Below are positions 34,200 to 43,429 of a DNA stretch of 64,000 nt, in pieces. Position 1 is the first letter of the stretch, and the number at the start of each line of letters is the position of its first letter. The position numbers were made by a program, and so were the translations under genes. Origin of the DNA: Nonlabens tegetincola (GTDB lineage: Bacteria > Bacteroidota > Bacteroidia > Flavobacteriales > Flavobacteriaceae); NCBI RefSeq assembly GCF_002954355.1, contig NZ_MQVV01000010.1, positions 124,001-188,000 of the forward strand, given 5' to 3'. The notes beneath the pieces are model-generated. The model had not been told where the DNA came from. It made no database searches and saw nothing but the letters and a program-made list of their open reading frames with translations.

Positions 34200-35195
34200 A
34201 TGTCAGCAGCGATACCTAGTCATGCTTTTGAACAATACACCATCGCGTTTTATAACCTCGAGAACTTTTTTGATGTAATAAACGACCCTAATATTTTAGA
34301 TGATGATTTTACTGAGTTTGGAAGAAATGAATGGACTCCACATAGGTATCAAAAAAAACTGAATAGAATAAGTGATTGCATAAGTAAAATTGGTTTTGAA
34401 GAAACAGGAAAATTGCCAGTAATAATAGGTATAGCTGAAATTGAGAATAAAAAAGTTATTAAAGAGTTACTTAGTCAACCCAAACTGTCTCATCAAAACT
34501 ATAACTTTATTCATTACAACAGTCCCGATGAACGAGGAATCGATGTTGCCCTTATTTACAACGAGGATCTATTTACCGTACATCATAGTGCTCCTATAAG
34601 CATAGAACTTATAGAAGAGAACGGAACTAAGGATTATACCAGAGATATTTTATATGTCAAAGGAAAGCTAGCTGGCATGCCTTTAGATATTTATGTAAAT
34701 CACTGGCCGTCGAGAAGAGATGGCGCCGAAGAGACCAATCATAAAAGAGTCGAAGTTGCTAAAAAATTAATAGCTCATATCAACAACAATGACCCTGAAA
34801 AAAAGAGATATAGCAACACTCACGATACACATGACAGTCATAACATAATTATTCTAGGTGATTTTAATGACGATCCTGAGAATGATAGTATTAAAAATGT
34901 GATTATACCACAAGGCTTTAAAAATGTAACAGCTCCACTTAAAACTTTTTATAGAGGTACCCTAAACCATCAATTTAAGTGGAATTTATTTGATCAAATC
35001 ATTATAAGTCAAAGTCTTGAAAATGATATCCCTAAGTCATTATACTTTTCAAAAGCCAATATTTTTGACGACATCATGTTAAGACAATGGAAAGGTAAAT
35101 ATAGAGGTCAACCTTCAAGAACTTTTGTAGGAAGAAGATACAAAGGTGGATATAGTGATCATTTTCCCGTTTATAGTGTTTTTAGACGAAACTAA
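34200..35195 (+). CDS. Endonuclease/exonuclease/phosphatase family protein
   Basis: A 331-residue metal-dependent phosphoesterase of the EEP fold. Motifs: YNLENFFD (Asn of the active site), IIGIAEIENK (metal-binding Glu), YVNHWPSRRDG (catalytic His), LGDFNDDPEN (Asp/Asn) and the final GYSDHFPVYSVF (Asp-His pair). Flavobacterial proteins of this kind are usually secreted nucleases or phosphodiesterases, but I see no signal peptide with this start. A possible TetR site lies upstream. Confidence 0.9.
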   Translation: MSAAIPSHAFEQYTIAFYNLENFFDVINDPNILDDDFTEFGRNEWTPHRYQKKLNRISDCISKIGFEETGKLPVIIGIAEIENKKVIKELLSQPKLSHQNYNFIHYNSPDERGIDVALIYNEDLFTVHHSAPISIELIEENGTKDYTRDILYVKGKLAGMPLDIYVNHWPSRRDGAEETNHKRVEVAKKLIAHINNNDPEKKRYSNTHDTHDSHNIIILGDFNDDPENDSIKNVIIPQGFKNVTAPLKTFYRGTLNHQFKWNLFDQIIISQSLENDIPKSLYFSKANIFDDIMLRQWKGKYRGQPSRTFVGRRYKGGYSDHFPVYSVFRRN

Positions 35196-35291
35196 CATCC
35201 ATTAGTCCTCAAAACGATGCTCTTAATCTATTAAGGAAATCTTATAGGCTTCCAGAAAATCAATTTTCATATATTCGAACATTATGGAGTG

Positions 35292-35319
35292 TTGTATTAA
35301 AACAATTATACTACATTTG
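35292..35319 (+). promoter_or_regulatory. Promoter of the PorP-OmpA pair
   Basis: TTG at 35292-35294, 17 bp spacer, TACATTTG at 35312-35319. Confidence 0.5.
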
Positions 35320-35371
35320 ATAATTAAACAAACGGAAAACTTAATTTACATAATTAAACCAACTTGTAAGA

Positions 35372-36286
35372 ATGAGAAAATTACTTGCAATGGGGATACT
35401 CTTAACACTAGCCTGTACCAGCGTAGTGCAAGCGCAACAAGATCCTCAGTACACCCAGTACATGTACAACCAAAACATTATTAATCCAGCATATGCTGGT
35501 ACTAAAGAAGGCTTATCAGTTACTTCACTTTACAGACAGCAATGGTCCGGTGTAGTAGGAGCCCCAGAAACCATCACCTTTTCAGGTAGTGCACCCGTAG
35601 GTGATCGTGTAGGACTAGGATTATCCTTTATTAATGATGTTATTGGTCCAGTAAATGAAAAAAACATTTATGCTGATTTTAGTTATAAATTACAAGTAGG
35701 ACAAAAAACTACTTTGGCACTAGGTCTTAAAGCTGGTGTTACCTTTCATAACGTAGACCTAGCAACGGTAGGCACCACACAACCAGGCGACCCTTTATTT
35801 AGTGAAAGATTAAATGAACTTTATCCAAATATTGGAGCTGGAGCTTTTCTATATGGGGAAAATTGGTATACTGGTTTCTCAGTACCTAATATGTTAAGTG
35901 CTACTCACCTTGATGAAAATGGCCTTGAATTTGGAAGTGAAACACAACACTTTTTCTTAACTGCAGGTTATGTATTTGATCTAAGCGACACAGTAAAGTT
36001 TAAACCTCATACCTTAATTAAAGGTGCCTTTGATGCTCCTATAAGTTTTGATGTGAATACTAATTTCTTATTTAATAATCGCTTTGAATTAGGTGTAGGT
36101 TACCGTTATGAGGATTCTTTTACAGGTCTTTTTGGTGTTAATCTTACAGACACTTTAAAAGTGGGTTATGCTTATGACCGAGTTGTCTCTGACATCTCTG
36201 TTGCTTCTGATAGTTCTCATGAAGTTTTTGTGACTTTCGACCTATCATTCCCACGTAGAGTAATGCAATCACCTCGTTTCTTCTAA
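35372..36286 (+). CDS. PorP/SprF family type IX secretion membrane protein
   Basis: A 304-residue outer-membrane beta-barrel protein. After a signal peptide (ending VVQAQ) comes the PorP/SprF signature DPQYTQYMYNQNIINPAYAGTKEG. The rest alternates polar and hydrophobic residues as in a barrel and ends in a phenylalanine (RFF). PorP/SprF proteins take part in T9SS secretion, gliding or anchoring of surface adhesins. It is followed after 18 bases by an OmpA-like protein, the usual pair in this phylum. Several paralogues exist per genome, so the specific partner is unknown. Confidence 0.93.
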   Translation: MRKLLAMGILLTLACTSVVQAQQDPQYTQYMYNQNIINPAYAGTKEGLSVTSLYRQQWSGVVGAPETITFSGSAPVGDRVGLGLSFINDVIGPVNEKNIYADFSYKLQVGQKTTLALGLKAGVTFHNVDLATVGTTQPGDPLFSERLNELYPNIGAGAFLYGENWYTGFSVPNMLSATHLDENGLEFGSETQHFFLTAGYVFDLSDTVKFKPHTLIKGAFDAPISFDVNTNFLFNNRFELGVGYRYEDSFTGLFGVNLTDTLKVGYAYDRVVSDISVASDSSHEVFVTFDLSFPRRVMQSPRFF

Positions 36287-36304
36287 AATAATCACCAAAG
36301 AATC

Positions 36305-38170
36305 ATGAAAAAATTTACCTTCATATTTATTGTATTGTTTGCTGGAGTTTATGCTTTCGCGCAAAGCGATGCTACTAAAAAAGCAGACAAACTATATGAC
36401 CAATTACGTTATGTGGATGCTGCCAAGGCTTATGAAAAAGTCCTTAAAAATGGTGAGCGTTCTGAGTATGTATACACTCAATTAGCTAATGCGTACTACT
36501 TTAACTCTGACTTTACTAATGCGGAGCGCAATTATGCTCGTGCGGTTAAAAAAGGAGGAGACGCAGAAACTCTTTATCGATACGCACAAACCTTAAAAGC
36601 AAATGGTAAGACTGATATGTCTAACACTATAATGAAACAATTTGCTAGTGCTGCTCCAAACGACGATAGAGCAAAAATGTTTAAAGCAAATCCTAATTAC
36701 CTTAATGATATCATGGCAATGGAGCCTGGATTTACCAGTGAAGCTTTTAAAGCTAACGGTGAGTCTAGTGACTTTGCGGCCGTTCAGGTAGGTAATAAAG
36801 TTTATTTCTCAAGTTCACGTAATGAAAAAAGAGGTAATTACTCTTGGAATAAAGAACCTTACCTTGATATATACGAAGCAACTGTTGATGAAGCTGGTGT
36901 GGTAGGTGAAGCAAATCTTTTAAAAGGAGACGTTAACACTAAATATCACGAAGGCACACTAGCGGTTACTCCTGATGGAAAGTACATGTTCTTTACAAGA
37001 GTAGATTACTACAATGGTGATTATGAAAAAGCTGAAGATGGTGAAAGTAAACTTAACATTTATCGAGCTACAAATGTAGGCGGTGAGTGGAAAGATGTTC
37101 AAACTACTTCTTTAGAAGCAAGAGCCTATGGTGTAGGTCATCCTAGCATCACTGCAGATGGTAAAACTATTTATTTTGCAAGTGAAGCTCCAGGTGGACA
37201 AGGTGGATCTGATATTTACAAAGCCGATCTTAATAATGGTAAAATCTCTAACCCAGTAAACCTAGGTTCTAAGGTTAATACAGCTGGTGACGATTCGTTC
37301 CCGTACATTGCAGAGGATGGTACATTATATTTTTCAAGTAATGGACATCTAGGACTAGGTGCTCTTGATATCTTCAAATATAAAGATGGAGAAGTTTCTA
37401 ACATGGGTGCTCCTATCAACTCATCATTAGACGATTTTGCTTTTTCATATTCTGAAAATACTGGAAAAGGATTCTACTCATCTAACCGCAAAGGCGGTAA
37501 AGGTGGTGATGATATTTATAGTGCTACAAGAATTGAAATTTGCGAAGTTGCTGTAACTGTTAAAGCAATTGATGAACAAACGAATCAACCTATTCCAGGT
37601 GCTATCGTTTCCTTACAAGATGCTGATGGTATGACTATGCCAGGCCAAACTACTGATAGTAATGGAGAAGCCGTGTTTATGGTTGAATGTAATAAAGAGC
37701 TTACTGCTCGTGGCGCAAAAGACAAGTATGAAAGTGGTGAAGCATCATTAACTATTGTAGAAGAGGAAACCGCAATGGTTGAAGTTACTATGATGCCAGA
37801 ACCAGAAATAGTTGAAGAAAAGATTATTCTTAATAAAATATACTTTGATTTAGATAAGTCTAATATTAGACCTGATGCTGCGCTTGAACTTGATCGCTTA
37901 GTTAACTTAATGAAGAAATATCCAACTCTAGAAGTACTAGCTGAAACTTATGCAGATATCAGAGGTTCTGACTCATACAACCTAGCTCTTACACAACGAC
38001 GCGCTCAATCTATTGTTGATTATGTGGTATCACAAGGTATTGACTCATCAAGATTAGAAGCTAAAGGTCGTGGTGAAGAAAACCCTATCGTTGATTGTAC
38101 AGCTAAAAAATGTACCAAAGATGAATACGAATTATCTCGTAGATCAGAATTCACGATCACGAAGAGATAA
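36305..38170 (+). CDS. OmpA family protein with TPR and PD40 propeller (PorE-like)
   Basis: A 621-residue exported protein: signal peptide (ending YAFAQ), TPR-like helices (about 20-130), WD40-like PD40 propeller repeats (about 150-415, e.g. VTPDGKYMFFTR, ITADGKTIYFASEAPGGQGGSDIY), a carboxypeptidase-type regulatory beta domain (about 418-500), and a C-terminal OmpA peptidoglycan-binding domain (about 508-620; FDLDKSNIRPDA, then NLALTQRRAQSIVDYV and the GRGEENP turn). This is the layout of PorE-type partners of PorP/SprF proteins, tethering the outer-membrane complex to the cell wall. A strong terminator follows. Confidence 0.93.
   Translation: MKKFTFIFIVLFAGVYAFAQSDATKKADKLYDQLRYVDAAKAYEKVLKNGERSEYVYTQLANAYYFNSDFTNAERNYARAVKKGGDAETLYRYAQTLKANGKTDMSNTIMKQFASAAPNDDRAKMFKANPNYLNDIMAMEPGFTSEAFKANGESSDFAAVQVGNKVYFSSSRNEKRGNYSWNKEPYLDIYEATVDEAGVVGEANLLKGDVNTKYHEGTLAVTPDGKYMFFTRVDYYNGDYEKAEDGESKLNIYRATNVGGEWKDVQTTSLEARAYGVGHPSITADGKTIYFASEAPGGQGGSDIYKADLNNGKISNPVNLGSKVNTAGDDSFPYIAEDGTLYFSSNGHLGLGALDIFKYKDGEVSNMGAPINSSLDDFAFSYSENTGKGFYSSNRKGGKGGDDIYSATRIEICEVAVTVKAIDEQTNQPIPGAIVSLQDADGMTMPGQTTDSNGEAVFMVECNKELTARGAKDKYESGEASLTIVEEETAMVEVTMMPEPEIVEEKIILNKIYFDLDKSNIRPDAALELDRLVNLMKKYPTLEVLAETYADIRGSDSYNLALTQRRAQSIVDYVVSQGIDSSRLEAKGRGEENPIVDCTAKKCTKDEYELSRRSEFTITKR
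36353..36368. repeat. Imperfect palindrome-like sequence in a signal peptide region
   Basis: GCTTTCGCGCAAAGCG differs from the dispersed palindrome by one inserted base. It encodes the AFAQ of the signal peptide cleavage site, which is needed there anyway, so it may be coincidence. Confidence 0.25.
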
Positions 38171-38191
38171 ACTTTTAACAATCAAAAAACG

Positions 38192-38225
38192 AAAAGCCCA
38201 TTCTTGAAAAAGAGTGGGTTTTTTA
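38192..38225 (+). terminator. Terminator of the PorP-OmpA operon
   Basis: Stem CCCATTCTT / AAGAGTGGG (one G-U pair) with GAAA loop, followed by six T. Confidence 0.85.
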
Positions 38226-38261
38226 ATTGATAAACATTTCACTTCTTAGTACTTTTCACTT

Positions 38262-40982
38262 ATGCAAACTTTCCTTGAACACATAATTGACGACCTTACA
38301 AGAAAAGGTGAAAACCTCCTAGAACTTACTTATATAGTACCATCAAGAAGAGTTGGAGTTTTCCTTACAAGGTATATAGCTAGCCGTTATGATCAACCTA
38401 TTATTCAACCTGAAATTTTAAGTATTGAGGAATTCGTTTCTAGAGAATCAGGGCTTGAAATAAAGCCTGATCTTGAAATCATTCCTCATTTTTATAAAGC
38501 ATATAAATCTGTAGAAGGTGTTCAGGCAGAAAGCTTTGAAAGCTTTTTATCTTGGGCAATGACGGTATTACAAGATTTCAATGAAATAGATCGCTATATC
38601 CTACCAACTGACAGATTCTTTACCTACTTAGGCAACATTAAAGAGTTGAGCGATCCACACTGGAGCTTAGAGGCAAATCCAACTAAAATGGTCTCCGATT
38701 ATTTAAAATTTTGGAAGCGCTTACATTTATATTATCAAGCCCTAGTAGATGAGTGTAAAAAAGTTGGTGTATCCTATCAGGGATTAGCTTATCGTCAAGC
38801 TCACGAGCTTATAATGAACAATGCTTCCAATCTAAAAGATAATTATGTATTTCTAGGTCTTAATGCTCTTAACACAGCAGAAGAAAATATTATAAAGGAA
38901 TTATTAGATACTGGAAAGGCAAAAATTTATTGGGATACAGACCAATATTTTTTGTCTAGACCGTACCATGAAGCTGGTAACTTTTTAAATAAACACTTTA
39001 ATACTTGGAAGTATTTTGAAAGGAACAGTCCACAGTTTATTGGTGACAATTACTCAAAAAACAAACAAATCCATATTACCGGCGCTACTGGAAATCTTAC
39101 TCAAGTTCAAATAGCTATAAAAAAATTACTTGAGCTACCAAACAATGAACTCAGTGAGACTGCCATCATTTTAGCCGATGAAAAATTACTTATACCCTTA
39201 ATTAATGCTCTCCCTAGTGAAATAGAACACTATAATATTACCATGGGCTTACCTCTAGAAACGGTAGGATACAGTTCTTTTTTTAAACAGCTTGTGACTT
39301 TGTATACCAGCATGACAAACAATGGGTTTTATTATAAAGATGTTCAAGCCTTGTGCAATACACTGTTATTTAAAACAGTCCTTTCAAAATCTTCAAATAC
39401 CCTACAAAATAAAATCCATAAAGAAAATTTAGTCGTTCTAAATAAACAAATCATTGCTGACGTCATAGACGAACCATGGTCAATATTATTTGAACCCTTA
39501 AATAAACCTTCTGATTTAGTAAAGTATGCCTTAGAGTTTATTACTCATGCAAAAAACGTTTTGATTGATCAAAAAAACAAACGTTTTGAGCTTGAACAAT
39601 TGGTTGGTATTTATGAAGTAATCACACAAATACAGAATCTTTTAAGCGACTACCCAGAAATAAGTGACTATCGTACAGTTGAATTTCTTTATGATAAATT
39701 AATAAGTTCAAAGACGCTTGATTTTATAGGCGAACCAGTACAAGGCCTACAGATCATGGGGCTTTTAGAAACGAGAGGTTTGGATTATAAGAATGTAATT
39801 ATGTTATCGGTTAATGAAGGTACGTTACCAGCAGGAAAATCAACTAACTCCTACATTCCCTTTGATGTAAAAAAAGAATTTGAACTACCTACCTATTCTG
39901 ATAAAGACAGTGTATACGCATACCACTTTTATAGACTATTACATAGAGTACAAAAAGCGAGTTTTATATTTAATTCAGACACTAAGTCTAGTATAGGTCA
40001 AAAAGAACAAAGTCGATTTCTGGTTCAACTGATAAACGATCAAGAAAATGAGCATCAACTTGTGATTGAAAGCTATGAGGTGCCTAATGAAATTCACTCT
40101 AGGGAACTTATTTCTATTGATAAAAATGATCATTTGATCAACCGATTAAAAGAGATTGCTCAAAGCGGCTTTAGCCCTAGTGCATTAACTAGTTTTGTGC
40201 GCAATCCTTTAGACTTTTACCGTCAAAAAGTTTTGCGTGTAGATCAATTAGAAGAAGTAGAAGAGAATATTGAAGCAAATACGATGGGTACCATTATCCA
40301 TTCTGCTCTAGAAGAATTATACAAACCCTATATCAATCAAGCACTCAAAAAAGAACACTTTAAATTATTATTTAAGCAGGTCGATGAACAACTACAAATA
40401 GCCTATTATAAAACCTATAATACCAACCAAATTCCTACAGGCAAAAACAAAATAATTTTTGAGGTGTGCCGTAAATATATTAATAAACTATTGCAACTAG
40501 ATTTAGAAACTATTGAAGCAGGTAGTGAGCTCATCATTAAATCTTTAGAAAAGGATATAAGAGCACATATTGACCATCCTGAATTAGGAATTATACACTT
40601 ACGTGGAAATGTAGATCGTATTGATTTGTACAATAATCAAATACGCATTATTGATTATAAAACAGGACAAGTTAAGTCCAATCAACTCAAAATTAAGGAT
40701 GCTAATTATCAAGATATCATACTAGATTATGAGTATAGTAAGGCCTTTCAAGTACTCATGTATGCATATTTATATGAAAAAGAATATGGCGTGCTTCCAG
40801 ATCAAGCTGGTATCATTAGCTTTAAAAATTTTAAAGAGAAGTTCATTAAATTCTCTGATGAGCAAGTGGATAACAAACATCAAATCACTATAGAAATTTT
40901 AGACCAATTTGAAAAACAACTTTTCCTACTGTTAAGTGACATCATGGATCCTAACCAACCTATAATTGAAAAAACAGTTTAG
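38262..40982 (+). CDS. PD-(D/E)XK nuclease family protein (AddB-like)
   Basis: A 906-residue protein. The N-terminal two thirds resemble an inactivated UvrD-type helicase domain as in AddB (VPSRRVGVFLTRY at the beginning instead of a Walker A; MGLLETRGLDYKNVIMLSVNEGTLP in the middle). The C-terminal third is a RecB-like nuclease: GFSPSALTSFVRNPLDFYRQKVL, GTIIHSALEELY, and the catalytic region HLRGNVDRIDLYNNQIRIIDYKTGQ with the D-(X)n-D-Y-K pattern. It should work with an AddA/UvrD helicase in double-strand break repair; that partner is not in the window. A degenerate -7 element (TACTTTTC) ends four bases before the ATG. Confidence 0.9.
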   Translation: MQTFLEHIIDDLTRKGENLLELTYIVPSRRVGVFLTRYIASRYDQPIIQPEILSIEEFVSRESGLEIKPDLEIIPHFYKAYKSVEGVQAESFESFLSWAMTVLQDFNEIDRYILPTDRFFTYLGNIKELSDPHWSLEANPTKMVSDYLKFWKRLHLYYQALVDECKKVGVSYQGLAYRQAHELIMNNASNLKDNYVFLGLNALNTAEENIIKELLDTGKAKIYWDTDQYFLSRPYHEAGNFLNKHFNTWKYFERNSPQFIGDNYSKNKQIHITGATGNLTQVQIAIKKLLELPNNELSETAIILADEKLLIPLINALPSEIEHYNITMGLPLETVGYSSFFKQLVTLYTSMTNNGFYYKDVQALCNTLLFKTVLSKSSNTLQNKIHKENLVVLNKQIIADVIDEPWSILFEPLNKPSDLVKYALEFITHAKNVLIDQKNKRFELEQLVGIYEVITQIQNLLSDYPEISDYRTVEFLYDKLISSKTLDFIGEPVQGLQIMGLLETRGLDYKNVIMLSVNEGTLPAGKSTNSYIPFDVKKEFELPTYSDKDSVYAYHFYRLLHRVQKASFIFNSDTKSSIGQKEQSRFLVQLINDQENEHQLVIESYEVPNEIHSRELISIDKNDHLINRLKEIAQSGFSPSALTSFVRNPLDFYRQKVLRVDQLEEVEENIEANTMGTIIHSALEELYKPYINQALKKEHFKLLFKQVDEQLQIAYYKTYNTNQIPTGKNKIIFEVCRKYINKLLQLDLETIEAGSELIIKSLEKDIRAHIDHPELGIIHLRGNVDRIDLYNNQIRIIDYKTGQVKSNQLKIKDANYQDIILDYEYSKAFQVLMYAYLYEKEYGVLPDQAGIISFKNFKEKFIKFSDEQVDNKHQITIEILDQFEKQLFLLLSDIMDPNQPIIEKTV

Positions 40983-40983
40983 C

Positions 40984-41817
40984 ATGAAAGTCACAAGAAA
41001 TCTTTCCGTTTTAGGGGAAAATGATCGTCCTCTAGTATATGACGTTTTTGATCCACAAGTATCTGATAAACATCCGGTCATCTTGTTTTGTCATGGATTT
41101 AAAGGTTTTAAAGATTGGGGTGCGTGGGATTTGATGTGTTCCGCTTTCGCGAAAGCGGGATATCTCACAATCAAGTTCAATTATTCCCACAATGGCGGTA
41201 CTTTAAAACAACCTATAGATTTTCCAGATTTAGAGGCCTTTGGCAATAACAATTACAATATTGAACTACGTGATACAACCAGAATGCTAGATTTAATAAC
41301 CTCTAGTAATTTACCTATTGATCATGATCATATAACAATTATGGGACATTCTAGGGCTGGTGGAATCACCACAATAACCGCTGCTAAAGATAAAAGAATA
41401 AAAAAGCTAATCACACTTGCTGGTGTCGCAGACTATAAATCAAGGTTTCCTAGTGGAACAGAATTAAAAGATTGGGAGAATAAGGGCGTTATGCACATTA
41501 AAAATGGCCGCACCCAACAGGAAATGCCACTTTATTATCAATTCTATCAAGACTTTATCGCTCATGAAAACGAGCTTACAATTTTAGACCAAGCCACACG
41601 GTTAAATTGTCCGCATCTTATTATTCATGGAACATTAGACCCAACAGTTTCTATCAACGAAGCATATAGATTAAAACAAGCTAATTCTCTCGCAGAAATG
41701 GCTTTTATAAATGGCGCAAATCATGTTTTTGGTGCCATGCATCCCTGGAATAGAAGTAATTTGCCTAATGACCTACAACGTGTGGTACAATGTAGTTTAA
41801 ACTTCTTAAATAAGTAA
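40984..41817 (+). CDS. Alpha/beta hydrolase (dienelactone-hydrolase-like)
   Basis: A 277-residue serine hydrolase. The oxyanion motif is LFCHGFKGFKDWG, the nucleophile Ser in IMGHSRAGG, acid in HGTLDPTVS and base His in GANHVFG, all in the right order. It begins with the ATG one base after the nuclease stop codon; the TTG six codons upstream in frame lies inside the nuclease gene and is not needed. A perfect palindrome encodes SAFAKAG at about residues 53-58. Substrate unknown. Confidence 0.88.
   Translation: MKVTRNLSVLGENDRPLVYDVFDPQVSDKHPVILFCHGFKGFKDWGAWDLMCSAFAKAGYLTIKFNYSHNGGTLKQPIDFPDLEAFGNNNYNIELRDTTRMLDLITSSNLPIDHDHITIMGHSRAGGITTITAAKDKRIKKLITLAGVADYKSRFPSGTELKDWENKGVMHIKNGRTQQEMPLYYQFYQDFIAHENELTILDQATRLNCPHLIIHGTLDPTVSINEAYRLKQANSLAEMAFINGANHVFGAMHPWNRSNLPNDLQRVVQCSLNFLNK
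41142..41157. repeat. Dispersed palindrome CGCTTTCGCGAAAGCG, copy 8 (in a hydrolase gene)
   Basis: Perfect 16 bp, extended to 18 bp by a flanking C/G pair; read as AFAKA. Confidence 0.95.
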
Positions 41818-41819
41818 AG

Positions 41820-41893
41820 TGGAGAATACCGGGCTCGAACCGGTGACCTTTTGACTGCCAGTCAAACGCTCTAGCCAACTGAGCTAATTCCCC
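41820..41893 (-). tRNA. tRNA-Ala (anticodon GGC)
   Basis: A 74-nt cloverleaf on the minus strand. The acceptor stem GGGGAAT pairs with ATTCTCC and includes the G3:U70 pair that identifies alanine tRNAs. The D-loop is AGCTCAGTTGGCTAGAGC, the anticodon loop CTGGCAG (GGC, reading GCC), and the T-arm CCGGTTCGAGCCCGG. CCA is not encoded. It lies tail to tail with the hydrolase gene, two bases after that stop. Confidence 0.93.
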
Positions 41894-41909
41894 TTTTATT
41901 TTGAAATAT

Positions 41910-41917
41910 TAAGTTTG
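41910..41917 (+). promoter_or_regulatory. Promoter -7 element directly before the MATE gene (leaderless type)
   Basis: TAAGTTTG, then CAGT, then GTG at 41922. Confidence 0.5.
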
Positions 41918-41921
41918 CAGT

Positions 41922-43253
41922 GTGCAAAATAAACCAAACATTACAACCTCTCAAATTTTGTCACTCGCTATTCCTGCAATTTTTGCAGGAATAGCAGAGC
42001 CGCTTATTAGCTTAACTGATCTCGCAATCATTGGACAAATACCAGAAAACTCTGCTACTGCGCTAGCTGCTGTGGGAACTGTAGGATCCTTTTTAAGTGC
42101 CATCATCTGGACAATCGCACAAACAAAAACAAGTATCTCTAGTATTGTATCAAGAGCGCTAGGTGCTGGTGAATTAACTAAAGCATCCGTTTTAATACCA
42201 CAAGCTATATGGTTGAATATAAGTTTGGGATTACTTATTTATGTGATTACTTATTTCCTTGCGCCAACTATTTTTCACTTTTATACCAATGAGAAACCGG
42301 TTTTGGACATTGCCGTTTCATATTATAAAATAAGAGCTTTTGGGTTTCCATTTACTCTATGTGCATTTGCAATTTTTGGAATCTTTAGAGGAATTCAAAA
42401 TACGAGTTGGGCTATGATAGCTAGCTTAACAGGTGCAGCGGTAAACATTATTCTTACCTATATTTTAGTACTAGGAAGTCCTTTTTCCGAATCCTATGGG
42501 ATAGAAGGAGCTGCAATTGCTAGTGTAATTGCACAAGCCACGTTGCTCCTAGTAGCTCTGTTTTTTCTTTATAAAAAAACTAGTTATAGGATCACCCTAC
42601 CAGATTTTAAAAATCTATACTTACTTAAAAAGCACGTTCAACTTACTGCAAATTTCTTTTTACGCACTCTTGCCATCAATGTGGCAATTTACTTATCCTA
42701 TCGATATGCAAACAATTACGGTATAGAACAAGCGGCCACACACGCCATTCTCATGAATATCTGGTTGTTTTTCTCCTTTTTAATTGATGGATTTGCTAAT
42801 GCTGGAAACGCACTAGGTGGAAAACTTCTGGGCTCCAAAGATCCAGATTCATTACTGTACCTATCAAAAAAGACTAACGGTTATGGAATTGCGATTGCAT
42901 TGATTTTGGCTATATTATGCGGTGTAGCCTATCCCTTTCTAGGACATTTGTTCACAGATAATAGTGAGGTTTTAAAGCTTTTATCCATTACATTTTGGCT
43001 TGTGCTTGTTATGCAACCTATCAACGCGGTAGCTTTTGTCTATGACGGCATTTTTAAAGGTTGGGGCGAGGCTAGTTACCTGCGTAATTTATTATGGATT
43101 CTTACTGGGTTTGTTTTCATACCTGTTTTACTAATTTTAGACTACTTTAATCTTGAGTTATTTGCTATCTGGCTCGCTTTTTTTGCATGGATGCTAGGAC
43201 GATCGATTTTACTTCATGTGAAGTTTAAACAAAAAATAAAAGAACTTCTATAA
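41922..43253 (+). CDS. MATE family efflux transporter
   Basis: A 443-residue membrane protein with twelve hydrophobic segments in two similar halves, as in NorM/DinF-type multidrug/sodium antiporters. The first helix region ILSLAIPAIFAGIAEPLISLTDLAIIGQI is typical, as is the connecting loop after helix 6. It starts with GTG, four bases after TAAGTTTG, and no ATG is available before the first helix. Substrate unknown; possibly DinF subtype. Confidence 0.92.
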   Translation: MQNKPNITTSQILSLAIPAIFAGIAEPLISLTDLAIIGQIPENSATALAAVGTVGSFLSAIIWTIAQTKTSISSIVSRALGAGELTKASVLIPQAIWLNISLGLLIYVITYFLAPTIFHFYTNEKPVLDIAVSYYKIRAFGFPFTLCAFAIFGIFRGIQNTSWAMIASLTGAAVNIILTYILVLGSPFSESYGIEGAAIASVIAQATLLLVALFFLYKKTSYRITLPDFKNLYLLKKHVQLTANFFLRTLAINVAIYLSYRYANNYGIEQAATHAILMNIWLFFSFLIDGFANAGNALGGKLLGSKDPDSLLYLSKKTNGYGIAIALILAILCGVAYPFLGHLFTDNSEVLKLLSITFWLVLVMQPINAVAFVYDGIFKGWGEASYLRNLLWILTGFVFIPVLLILDYFNLELFAIWLAFFAWMLGRSILLHVKFKQKIKELL

Positions 43254-43288
43254 ACACAAAGGATAGGTAGACAACCCAAGTAAAAACT

Positions 43289-43296
43289 TATCTTTG
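43289..43296 (+). promoter_or_regulatory. Promoter -7 element of the small membrane protein-queD unit
   Basis: TATCTTTG, 19 bases before the ATG at 43316. Confidence 0.5.
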
Positions 43297-43315
43297 CGAC
43301 AAAATTATACGAATC

Positions 43316-43429
43316 ATGACGTGGTCAGATGCTTTAGGCTTTCTAGGTGGTAATGGACTTTTCCTAATTTTAGGAATCGTTCTTATTGTAGTGGTGTTAT
43401 ATAATAAATGGAAAAGAAAACGTCGATGA
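43316..43429 (+). CDS. 37-residue single-pass membrane protein upstream of queD
   Basis: A small gene (ATG at 43316, TGA at 43427-43429). It encodes a polar N-terminus (MTWSDALGFLGGNG), one hydrophobic helix (LFLILGIVLIVVVLY) and a strongly basic tail (NKWKRKRR), i.e. a positive-inside single-span protein. It has its own promoter element, and its stop codon overlaps the queD start as ATGA, the classic form of translational coupling. I do not recognise a family. The coupling, topology and absence of another start for the transcript support it as a real gene. Confidence 0.65.
   Translation: MTWSDALGFLGGNGLFLILGIVLIVVVLYNKWKRKRR

Noticed and set aside
36353-36368. Counting GCTTTCGCGCAAAGCG as a true palindrome copy
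   Set aside because: It has an inserted base and encodes a needed signal-peptide cleavage site, so I list it only as a weak look-alike.
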